DNA from: CBDCFT01 sp965216365
Lineage (GTDB): Bacteria > Pseudomonadota > Gammaproteobacteria > Arenicellales > CBDCFT01
Direction: 5' to 3'
DNA length: 64,000 nucleotides
Assembly (NCBI GenBank): GCA_965216365.1
Contig: CBDCFT010000003.1
Span: 305,017 to 369,016 of the forward strand
Shown one piece after another: positions 9,718 through 17,258 of the stretch. Each line of letters starts with the position of its first letter. Position 1 is the stretch's first letter. Made by a program: the position numbers and the translations under genes. The notes beneath the pieces are model-generated. The model did no database searches, was not told where the DNA came from, and saw only the letters and a list, made by a program, of their open reading frames with translations.

Positions 9718-9786
9718 AATGAATAATGTTTATAAAAACAAATAATATTAAGGTAAAATAAACAGTGGCAATTTGAGATTTACACC

Positions 9787-10632
9787 ATGAAACGTCAGGA
9801 ACGTGTAGAGATTTTTCGTCAACGCGTTATCGAGATTATTGGTAACAAGAACCTGACGCGGTCAGCGTTTGCCAGCAGCATCGGGATTGACCGCTCCACC
9901 TTGTCACAATTGTTATCGGGTGACATAGACCGCTTGCCCCGTGCAGACACAGTCGCCACCATCGCGGAAACCTACCAGGTCAGCATTGACTGGCTGTTGG
10001 GAATAACCCAGCAAGGTAATTTGGGTGCGGATATCGTGCCGGAACCGCTCACGATTGAAGAGTTAACCGGATCGAGCGCGTATCAGCGTCTGGAAGAATG
10101 GCACAAGGAAGCATCAGGTTATCGTATTCGTTACGTGCCGTCGACACTGCCCGATTTGATGAAAACCGAAGATGTCATTCGCTATGAGTTTGAAGGACAT
10201 GGGCAAATTAAATCCGAATACAACATCGAAGTATCGGAAGATCGTTTAGCCTACCAGCGACAGCCCGAAACGGAGATGGAGATCTGTCAGTCTCATCAGT
10301 CCGTGCGCGGATTTGCCCGGGGAGAAGGTATCTGGCGCGGATTGGCAAAGAACGCGCGCCTGGGTCAGCTCGATCGTATGATTGAGTTGGCAGACGAGTT
10401 GTATCCCAGTCTGCGTTGGTTTTTATTTGATGGTTTATCCGCGTATTCGGTACCCATTACCGTTTTTGGTCCCAAACGGGCGGTGGTCTTCATGGGTAAG
10501 TTTTATCTCAGTCTGAACAGCACGGAACACATCCGGGAATTGTCCCGTCGCTTCGACAATTTGATTCGTGCAGCCAACATTCAACCGACGGAAATTATCA
10601 ATTACCTTTCTGGTCTGCGTAAAGAGTGTTAA
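9787..10632 (+). CDS. XRE-family transcriptional regulator with unknown C-terminal domain
   Basis: 281 aa. Residues 10-75 form a Cro/CI-type helix-turn-helix (NLTRSAFASSIGIDRSTLSQLLSG). The remaining 200 residues resemble no domain I can name and may be a ligand or dimerisation module. It is transcribed away from the desaturase gene; the 69-bp shared region 9718-9786 is A+T rich and is the only room for both promoters. It stops 13 bp before the end of the convergent small gene at 10645. Control of membrane lipid desaturation is an inference from position only. Confidence 0.82.
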   Translation: MKRQERVEIFRQRVIEIIGNKNLTRSAFASSIGIDRSTLSQLLSGDIDRLPRADTVATIAETYQVSIDWLLGITQQGNLGADIVPEPLTIEELTGSSAYQRLEEWHKEASGYRIRYVPSTLPDLMKTEDVIRYEFEGHGQIKSEYNIEVSEDRLAYQRQPETEMEICQSHQSVRGFARGEGIWRGLAKNARLGQLDRMIELADELYPSLRWFLFDGLSAYSVPITVFGPKRAVVFMGKFYLSLNSTEHIRELSRRFDNLIRAANIQPTEIINYLSGLRKEC

Positions 10633-10644
10633 CGGTACCGAAGA

Positions 10645-10899
10645 CTAGCGAAAACGGTTAGCGACGCGCGAAACAAACGTTCGAAATTGCCTCCATTGTT
10701 TCTCGTAGCGGATGGCCAGTGAATTTAGATAATAGCCAAAACGATGACGAATATAGAGTTCGAACAACATGCGCCAGCCGGGACCTTCGGCAATCCAGCC
10801 AAAACGTAACGGTTTCCATAACGCATATTGTTTGATCATGCGCCGGGTCTCCATACCTGTTATTTCGCAGTTTTCGTGAATGGGTTTATGCCGGTTCAT
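10645..10899 (-). CDS. Small basic hypothetical protein coupled to the HAD gene
   Basis: 84 aa, rich in Arg, Trp and Tyr (pI clearly basic), with no recognised domain. Its ATG overlaps the stop of the 689-aa HAD protein gene (TAATG), so translation is probably coupled, which is the main reason to accept it. Pattern: KPLRFGWIAEGPGWRMLFELYIRHRFGYYLNSLAIRYEK is described here only as an aromatic-basic mid region (residues 28-68). It may be an accessory peptide or a remnant of a glycosyltransferase-like protein. Confidence 0.6.
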   Translation of the reverse strand: MNRHKPIHENCEITGMETRRMIKQYALWKPLRFGWIAEGPGWRMLFELYIRHRFGYYLNSLAIRYEKQWRQFRTFVSRVANRFR

Positions 10900-12968
10900 T
10901 ATTGTTTCCCACGCAGCAAATCAAACGCATCTTTAATAAAATAATAGGTGCGCAGAAATGGATTGAAATTCAACGCTGTACTTGAATGACTCCACAATGT
11001 GCGATTTTCCTTAATAAATTTTTTGGCAACGGTGTGCGTGCCGGCAAAATCGTCCTGATGCGATTCGTGCCTGATTTGTTCCACTTCGGAAGTACGAGGA
11101 TAAGCCAGTTTGTTAATCAGCAAAAAATTTATCCACGGCTTGAGTTCGCCTGCGCTGTACAGCAGTGTTTTAACCGCCGTGGCGTAGCGCGGGGCGGCGG
11201 CAAAAATACCGGCGCGAAGGGGTTCGTAATAATCGGACTGTACTCGTTCGGCCTGAGCTGTTGCATCCTCTTTGTCGCGAAACTTTAATTCATAACCATC
11301 TCCATCCAATTTGTATGCGGTCAGGGTTGGGTGCGGCGCTCTGAAAACTTCCTCGAACACATCTTTGGCATTGCGTATCTGGCTTTGGGCCAGATCCATT
11401 TGGCGACTGTCGAATAAAACACCGGTAATATTCTGTTGGAAATTTGACGTGTTGGCGCGATACGGGATGACCCGGGTCGCACCAAACAAGAAGCCATGAA
11501 TCTTCGGTCGGTCCGCCCGGTGACTGGTCGCTTTGCAAAGATAGTGTTGAATTGTGCCAAGCCATCCAATGTCGACTATCGCGACCTCGTCATTATCGAA
11601 AAATTCTTCGGATTCAAGATACCGTTCAAGAGCCATTTGCGCAGGTTTGGATTGGCGCTTAACTTCGTTTTGAAATTCCTGGTCGTCCAGTAATTGTGCG
11701 AATCGTTTGCGTAGTTCCGGCGTTGCGCCCGGCGTGAGCTGACCAATGGGATCGTCCTCTTTCAAGCCAACCCTCTCCAGCGCCGGTCGTAAGGGTTCGA
11801 TAGCCAGACTGAAGACGCGGCAGATGTCGCGAAAATCGCGGCTGCTGGCCGGCAGCATCGCTACATTGGTGTCGATTGCTTCCAGGCCTCCATTAGCGCA
11901 TGCTGTAGGAGCCAATGCCATCCGGCTGACATATAAGTAGTGAGATTGTGGCGCGTCGCCGTGAGGGAAAAAGTGTGGTGCAGCAACATCCCAGTATTTT
12001 TTAAAAGTCCAGCCTTCCCGCGCGCAGAAGTAAATTCGTCTAATGTTTTGTCCGCGGCAATGCTCAGCGATATTTTGAATGAAATAGCCCAGCAACACAC
12101 CGAAAAAATTGTAGCCCTCAACATACAACGGGTGTTGCTCGATGTTCTCCGCTTCCAGTGGCAACATCAATTGCTGAACATTACGCCCTTTCCAGAAGGT
12201 TTTTTTATTCGCACTCAGGTGAATCGAGCGAGCAATGCCTTTACGTTGCCGTTCGCCAATGTCGTGTATTACCAGAGATCTAATGCCGAACTCGTCCGGA
12301 CGCAATCCATCGGAAATCGGATTATCGCCAACATGCAGCCAGCGTTTTTTGTCTAATTTATATTTTTCTTCGATGAGCGGAAATGTGGCGCCTGATGCTT
12401 TTGCGTGGAATGAATCAGCGGAGGACACTACATCCTCGATATAAAGCATCAAATTTTTGTCATCGACCAGACGCTTGAGATGACTTGAAGGCAGATAAAT
12501 ATCTGATATCAGCAATATGCGTTTACCGGTTTCATGCAATTGTTTAATCCAATCCACCAATGCGGCCCGCGGCACCAGCACGGCGTTTTCCATTTGCAGT
12601 TCGTAGTTCGTCACATCATCAAGAAAATGCTCGGGCAGCTGTTCGCCAAAAATACGCTTCAGCGCCTCCTGCATGTATTCCGGGTAACGCGCCTCATGGT
12701 CTGGATATGTTTCCCCGTGGCGGCGTCTGTGTTCGCGCTCGATCTCCCAACGCGCACGCCACACGGTGCGACGACTGGCGGGAACACTGAGCGTTGTTGC
12801 TTTATCGACTATGAATTCGCACACCGGGTACTTGATCAAGTCCGGGTCGTAAATCCGGCGTACAAACAAGGTGTCGAAAATATCCATGGACACCATATCC
12901 ACATCCCCCAGCATGCTGTTGGCGTGCTGGATAAGCGTGGGCAAATCGTAAAAGGTTTTAACGCTCAA
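10899..12968 (-). CDS. Large HAD-superfamily hydrolase (COG5610-like)
   Basis: 689 aa. The HAD nucleophile motif MDIFDTLF lies at residues 28-35 (D29, D32), motif II is LLISDIYLPSSHL near 175, and motif III/IV is HVGDNPISDGL near 215. The C-terminal half is a second conserved region seen in the large HAD proteins that accompany surface polysaccharide gene clusters; it includes the run REGWTFKKYWD. A phosphatase or phosphosugar role in surface glycan assembly is the usual suggestion, unproven. It overlaps the small gene downstream by one base (TAATG). Start: the ATG at 12968 begins MSVKTFYDLP, with no better upstream candidate. Confidence 0.83.
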   Translation of the reverse strand: MSVKTFYDLPTLIQHANSMLGDVDMVSMDIFDTLFVRRIYDPDLIKYPVCEFIVDKATTLSVPASRRTVWRARWEIEREHRRRHGETYPDHEARYPEYMQEALKRIFGEQLPEHFLDDVTNYELQMENAVLVPRAALVDWIKQLHETGKRILLISDIYLPSSHLKRLVDDKNLMLYIEDVVSSADSFHAKASGATFPLIEEKYKLDKKRWLHVGDNPISDGLRPDEFGIRSLVIHDIGERQRKGIARSIHLSANKKTFWKGRNVQQLMLPLEAENIEQHPLYVEGYNFFGVLLGYFIQNIAEHCRGQNIRRIYFCAREGWTFKKYWDVAAPHFFPHGDAPQSHYLYVSRMALAPTACANGGLEAIDTNVAMLPASSRDFRDICRVFSLAIEPLRPALERVGLKEDDPIGQLTPGATPELRKRFAQLLDDQEFQNEVKRQSKPAQMALERYLESEEFFDNDEVAIVDIGWLGTIQHYLCKATSHRADRPKIHGFLFGATRVIPYRANTSNFQQNITGVLFDSRQMDLAQSQIRNAKDVFEEVFRAPHPTLTAYKLDGDGYELKFRDKEDATAQAERVQSDYYEPLRAGIFAAAPRYATAVKTLLYSAGELKPWINFLLINKLAYPRTSEVEQIRHESHQDDFAGTHTVAKKFIKENRTLWSHSSTALNFNPFLRTYYFIKDAFDLLRGKQ

Positions 12969-13119
12969 AGAGAACGTTTCCGGATTAGGCGATTAGTGTT
13001 GAGCACAGTATAGTGCGGTCTAAACGTTGTGTTCCCCGCATAGCCCGCTAAAATGAACAGGCGCGCAGTGTGCCAGAACAGATGAAAGAATTCCATATAG
13101 AACAACACTTTAAACATTC

Positions 13120-13695
13120 ATGAAAGCATTGGTCGAACGAATCCGGCAGGAAGGCGAACACGTCGGTGGCGGCATCGTCAAAGTTGACGGCTTTTTAAAT
13201 CATCAGGTTGACGCGGAACTCACCCACGCCATGGGTGAAGAGTTGGTGCGCCGATTTTGTGCACGCGGTGTGAGCGATGCCACCAAGGTCGTATCCGCCG
13301 AAGTCAGCGGTATCCCGGTTGCACTGGCCGTGGCCCGCATACTCGGTATTCCGATGATTTATGCGCGCAAACACCGCTCCTCGGTGATGACCGATGTGTA
13401 TTATTTTGCCCAGGCGCATAGTCGCACCAAGGACGAACAAACCCACTTGATGATCTCCAAGAAATACTTAAAGCCCGAGGATCGGGTTATCGTCATCGAC
13501 GATTTCCTTGCCACGGGTTCGACGATCACGGCGCTGGGCACGTTGATTGTCGAAAGCGGCGCGTCCCTGTGTGCCATCGGTTGTGTGATCGAAAAGCCAC
13601 AGGAGGGTGGGCGTGAGAGGCTGGTGTCGTTTGGCGTTCCTATTGAAGCGCTTAGTAAAATTGAATTGATTGGAGAGGAGCTGAAAGTCAGTTAG
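13120..13695 (+). CDS. xpt: Xanthine phosphoribosyltransferase
   Basis: 191 aa, the usual length for Xpt. It salvages xanthine with PRPP to give XMP in the cytosol. The type I PRTase PRPP loop VIVIDDFLATGST is at residues 123-135, and the N-terminal GGGIVKVDGFLNHQVD and the segment ARKHRSSVMTDVYY match the Xpt hood and flexible loop. It stands alone between divergent HAD and convergent small genes. No purine riboswitch was recognised in the 150 bases upstream. Confidence 0.92.
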   Translation: MKALVERIRQEGEHVGGGIVKVDGFLNHQVDAELTHAMGEELVRRFCARGVSDATKVVSAEVSGIPVALAVARILGIPMIYARKHRSSVMTDVYYFAQAHSRTKDEQTHLMISKKYLKPEDRVIVIDDFLATGSTITALGTLIVESGASLCAIGCVIEKPQEGGRERLVSFGVPIEALSKIELIGEELKVS

Positions 13696-13925
13696 CTTGC
13701 GCTGTTTCGGGCGAGGACTGTGTTGGTTTCCCGCTGCGAGTAGCCAGTCGGTAATGCAGTCGTTTTATGGTGTTGCTGCCGGTTATTTAAGGCAAACCGC
13801 GACGCGGTATGAACGGCACAGGCAAAAGTGCCTGACAACATCGCTCCCGCTAATCCCATGTTATGGACAAAGTGTTCGCCACAAGATTCTTCCGCCGCTC
13901 GTAAACGCTTGTTTAATCGCGTCAT
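13692..13925 (-). CDS. Possible small protein in the gap between xpt and the Lrp gene
   Basis: A 77-aa reading frame with a good ribosome site (aggaagg, 8 nt before ATG) but no recognised family. The centre (NMGLAGAMLSGTFACAVH) is mildly hydrophobic. Codon bias cannot be judged by eye. The 354-bp region 13696-14049 otherwise holds only the palindrome next to the Lrp start. It could be spurious. Confidence 0.3.
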   Translation of the reverse strand: MTRLNKRLRAAEESCGEHFVHNMGLAGAMLSGTFACAVHTASRFALNNRQQHHKTTALPTGYSQRETNTVLARNSAS

Positions 13926-14023
13926 CTGTATTGCCTTCCTGAGTTATCAGGGAATAGTACATACGCGTTATTTGGTCAAGTCATGTTAATATTGTTCGTG
14001 GGTGCATTGTAAGTAGAAAGAAA

Positions 14024-14049
14024 TTCTAATTTTATAAGTTTTATTAGAA
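14024..14049. promoter_or_regulatory. A+T-rich inverted repeat abutting the Lrp-type gene start
   Basis: ttctaat (14024-14030) and attagaa (14043-14049) are perfect 7-bp arms around a 12-bp A+T-rich centre, and the second arm ends at the base before the ATG. Lrp-type proteins bind such A+T-rich dyads, so autoregulation is plausible. There is no Shine-Dalgarno between the dyad and ATG, so the mRNA may be leaderless. Confidence 0.45.
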
Positions 14050-14514
14050 ATGGATCGAATTGACCAAAAAATACTCAAGCTATTACAGGATGACGCGACC
14101 ATTTCGACCGCGGAAATAGCGGACAAAGTAGGCCTGAGTACTACTCCGTGCTGGCGCCGCATCCAGAACCTGGAAAAAAACGGCATGATTCGCAAACGCG
14201 TCGCCCTGCTGGATCGTGAGCAACTGAATATCGGGGTCGACGTATTCGTCGCTATCAAGACGACAAAACACGATGCCCGCTGGTTTGCAAAATTCTCCCG
14301 CACCGTGATCGCCTTTCCTGAAGTGGTCGAGTTTTATCGCATGAGTGGCGAAATCGATTATTTAATGCGTGTGGTCGTGCCGGACATCAAGGCTTATGAT
14401 GATTTCTACAGGCGTCTGATCGAAAAAGTCGAAGACATCAGCGACGTCAGTTCCAGTTTTGCGATGGAGCGGCTTAAATACACGACGGCATTGCCGTTAA
14501 CTTATGCGGGTTAG
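14050..14514 (+). CDS. Lrp/AsnC-family transcriptional regulator
   Basis: 154 aa, standard length. The N-terminal winged helix (MDRIDQKILKLLQDD, then TAEIADKVGLSTTPCWRRI) is followed by the RAM ligand-binding domain (FPEVVEFYRMSGEIDYLMRVVVPD). These proteins sense amino acids or related metabolites and act locally or globally as octamers. The stop overlaps by 4 bp the end of the convergent PhyH dioxygenase gene, so the two genes are close but not co-transcribed; the regulator may control the dioxygenase-MFS pair. A dyad lies directly at its start codon. Confidence 0.93.
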   Translation: MDRIDQKILKLLQDDATISTAEIADKVGLSTTPCWRRIQNLEKNGMIRKRVALLDREQLNIGVDVFVAIKTTKHDARWFAKFSRTVIAFPEVVEFYRMSGEIDYLMRVVVPDIKAYDDFYRRLIEKVEDISDVSSSFAMERLKYTTALPLTYAG

Positions 14515-15380
14515 TACCGCGCTATATCTTTGCCAGCCAGATTCGTCTTATTAATAGCATGACGAAACCATTGTGGGTGTTGTTCTTTCCCGTGGCTGTC
14601 GATATTCGGGGCGCGACGTCCGTCGATTATATCGTCGTAGTTAATAGTTCGCGTCTCAATACTGAATCGCGTTTCGTCAGTGGTGTTTGCCAGGCCTCCG
14701 TGTAGATGTGCGCCGGAAAAACTCAGTAAGTCGCCGGGTTTAATCAAAACTCGAATCTCATTGTGTTTATCGACTTCGCCGGTTGCGAGCGGTGCGGCCG
14801 GAACTTTTCCGGCAAGATGCCGGGGTGTCTGTTTGTGGTCGCGTATGACTTCAGCAAAATTCCAGGTATCGGTATTGTTCGCGATGGGTTTTTGCCAGTG
14901 CGACGGGTAAATTGCCAACGTGTTACCTTCGTGTAAAGGGTAAACCGGCGCCCACCAATTGATTTGTTGATAAATATTCGATCCCCAGGTGTCGCGGTGA
15001 ACATGGGTGCTGGAGTGCCGGCCACCGGAATGCGAATCAGACGGTGGCAGGATGCGCAACACCAGTTTATCGCGGTAGCACGTGTTCAAGTTCACCCCGG
15101 ATTGTTCCAGGCAATGGAGCAACAAAGCGTTCGCTTGTCCGGATGTTTTGAATGCTTCCTGTGCATCATGCGCAATGTGTAAGAAACGATCGCTTGATAG
15201 TTGTCGATGCACTGTTTGTGGATGATCAGATTTAAAGTAGTCAACAATCAGCTCTTTTGTGAGTTCGACCAGTTCATTCATCGCATCAAGGCCCTCGAAC
15301 ACTACCAGTTTGCCATTGAAAATATATTCAGCGAGTTGCTCGCCATTCAATGGTTTTTGTGTTGAATAGATGTGAGACAT
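14511..15380 (-). CDS. Phytanoyl-CoA dioxygenase (PhyH)-like Fe(II)/2-oxoglutarate enzyme
   Basis: 289 aa. The iron-binding triad is visible as H128-R-D130 and a distal His in GAHLHGGLANT (H225/H227), with R238 nine or more residues later as the likely 2-oxoglutarate anchor. It is expected to hydroxylate a small substrate using oxygen and 2-oxoglutarate. It follows an MFS transporter gene by 10 bp on the same strand, so uptake and oxidation of the same compound is a reasonable inference. The substrate is unknown. It is clearly different from the other PhyH proteins at 39.2-41 kb. Confidence 0.8.
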   Translation of the reverse strand: MSHIYSTQKPLNGEQLAEYIFNGKLVVFEGLDAMNELVELTKELIVDYFKSDHPQTVHRQLSSDRFLHIAHDAQEAFKTSGQANALLLHCLEQSGVNLNTCYRDKLVLRILPPSDSHSGGRHSSTHVHRDTWGSNIYQQINWWAPVYPLHEGNTLAIYPSHWQKPIANNTDTWNFAEVIRDHKQTPRHLAGKVPAAPLATGEVDKHNEIRVLIKPGDLLSFSGAHLHGGLANTTDETRFSIETRTINYDDIIDGRRAPNIDSHGKEQHPQWFRHAINKTNLAGKDIARY

Positions 15381-15390
15381 GTGCGCGAAC

Positions 15391-16599
15391 CTAATACAAC
15401 ACGTTCCGCGTTCCGGTTAACCTGATCACCGCAACAGGACCGAGTAACAACAAAAGCGATATGGTGGTAAAAGCAATACCCCACGCGTGACGCGATTCCG
15501 AACCGCCGCTGAATTCCAGCATCACACCGAAAATCACCGGGCCAAGAAAGCCGCCGATAAAGCCAATTACCGAATGCACCGCCATGGTAGCACCCTTGTA
15601 CATGGGTTGAGCGGCCTGTACGACACCCGCGGTGATGGCGGATGAATCCCCGGTTATGGTTATTCCATAAACAAAAGCGAGCAGCACCAGTACCGGCATC
15701 GAAAGCGCTGAAGAAAAACCAAAAATCACACCGACGATAGCCGAACATGTCATAACGCCGATGACGATACGTTGGCGGCCGATTTTCATTGCAATTTCAT
15801 TAAAAACGATACTGGACGGCATACCTAGAAGGACAACGGTGGTTGCGATCAGCGCCGGGTTCCACCACGTGGCGTTTGTCCCTTGCAAGGATTGACTGAA
15901 TACTAAAAACGCAATCATCCATGAGCGAAATGCAAACAACTCCGCATTGTGCGCGCAATAGGCGAGGGTAAAACCCAACGCCTGGCGGTTGGCTAACACC
16001 GGACGAAAGTCCAGCAACGCCGTCGTGGGTTTGTGTTCGTGTTTGTACTCGGAGTCGAATACAAATAGGGCAAGCACGAACGCAATGGCGGGGCCAATCG
16101 CACAAACAATAAAAGCCACCTGCCATCCCCAGATATCATTGGTGTGCCCGGTTATAAAATACGACAATGCCGCGCCGATGGAGAAACTGGAAGTGTAAAA
16201 AGCCGTCGCCCGGCTGTGTAATCGATCCGGCAATTGATCGATCAAGATGCGGAGTCCCGGCATGTACGTTCCGGCCAGTCCGATGCCTTGCAGTAAACGC
16301 CAGAAACTTGCACTCCAAACGCCGGACGCGAACATGGCAAAGCCTAACGCACCGATAAAACTGATGGCCATGGAAAAAACGTAGACACGCTTGGGCGACA
16401 TGCGATCGGTCAATGCCGTCAGGATGGCCACGGCAATCACATAACCACCAAAATAAATACCACTGATCCAGCCCGATTGCGTATCGGACAGTATCCATTC
16501 ACTGCTTAATTCCGGGATAAGCGTAGGAAATGTCGCGAATCCCGACATGCCCAGAATTTCGATTAAGCAGGTAATGGCAATAAATGTTGCGGCATGCAC
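15391..16599 (-). CDS. MFS transporter
   Basis: 402 aa with about 12 membrane helices. The loop 2-3 motif is DRMSPKRVYV near residue 68, and helix 4-5 region motifs (RLLQGIGLAGTYMPGLRIL) are typical of the superfamily. It probably imports or exports a small organic compound by proton coupling. The start is a GTG at 16599 just before the first helix; no strong ribosome site is seen. It is the first gene of a two-gene unit with the PhyH dioxygenase. The gap 16600-16798 upstream is shared with the divergent molybdenum hydroxylase operon. Confidence 0.9.
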   Translation of the reverse strand: MHAATFIAITCLIEILGMSGFATFPTLIPELSSEWILSDTQSGWISGIYFGGYVIAVAILTALTDRMSPKRVYVFSMAISFIGALGFAMFASGVWSASFWRLLQGIGLAGTYMPGLRILIDQLPDRLHSRATAFYTSSFSIGAALSYFITGHTNDIWGWQVAFIVCAIGPAIAFVLALFVFDSEYKHEHKPTTALLDFRPVLANRQALGFTLAYCAHNAELFAFRSWMIAFLVFSQSLQGTNATWWNPALIATTVVLLGMPSSIVFNEIAMKIGRQRIVIGVMTCSAIVGVIFGFSSALSMPVLVLLAFVYGITITGDSSAITAGVVQAAQPMYKGATMAVHSVIGFIGGFLGPVIFGVMLEFSGGSESRHAWGIAFTTISLLLLLGPVAVIRLTGTRNVLY

Positions 16600-16798
16600 C
16601 TTATGTTTTCGATTTATCAGTCAATTCAATAGCTTAACCTGGAGCGTATCATTTTTACCCGGTGTAACCGACATATTTCGGGCTGGGTGTTATAGGACGC
16701 GCGCAACTATCACCGGTACAATGAGTCCAAACAAAACCCCCATCCCAATCTATCATTCGGTATTAGAATGTGCTTAACCATACGAAGGAGACCAAAGC

Positions 16799-17248
16799 AT
16801 GAAGTTCGATCTCAAGGTAAACGGAGAATCCCATAGCGTCGACGTCGATCCCGACACGCCATTGCTGTGGGTGTTACGCGATAACCTGAAACTCACCGGC
16901 ACGAAATTCGGCTGCGGTATCGCCCAGTGCGGCGCCTGCACGGTACATTTAGATGGCAAGGCGCAACGCACCTGCGTGTTGCCGGTACAAGCCGTGGGTG
17001 ACCAGACGATTACAACTATTGAAGGTCTGTCGGCTGATCGCGGTCACCCCGTGCAACAGGCGTGGATTGCAGAGCAAGTGCCGCAATGCGGTTATTGTCA
17101 GTCCGGCATGATCATGGCGGTGACATCATTGTTGTCGGACAACGCAAATCCTTCTGACGATGATATCGATGCGACCATTACCAATATCTGCCGTTGCGGA
17201 ACCTATAACCGAATTCGCAAGGCGATTCACCGCACGGCAAGCGCATAG
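16799..17248 (+). CDS. 2Fe-2S subunit of a molybdenum hydroxylase (isoquinoline 1-oxidoreductase alpha / CoxS-like)
   Basis: 149 aa. It carries the N-terminal plant-type cluster ligands C39, C44, C47, C59 (FGCGIAQCGACTVHLDG) and the C-terminal four-helix cluster ligands C97, C100, C131, C133 (QCGYCQSGM, CRCGTYNRI). It passes electrons between the Mo cofactor of the large subunit and an acceptor. The ribosome site gaaggag is well placed. It precedes the large subunit by 10 bp. The two-subunit layout without an FAD subunit matches IorAB-type or aldehyde dehydrogenase-type enzymes. It has no signal peptide and is presumably co-exported with its Tat-targeted partner. Confidence 0.93.
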   Translation: MKFDLKVNGESHSVDVDPDTPLLWVLRDNLKLTGTKFGCGIAQCGACTVHLDGKAQRTCVLPVQAVGDQTITTIEGLSADRGHPVQQAWIAEQVPQCGYCQSGMIMAVTSLLSDNANPSDDDIDATITNICRCGTYNRIRKAIHRTASA

Positions 17249-17258
17249 GAGGCGGCCC

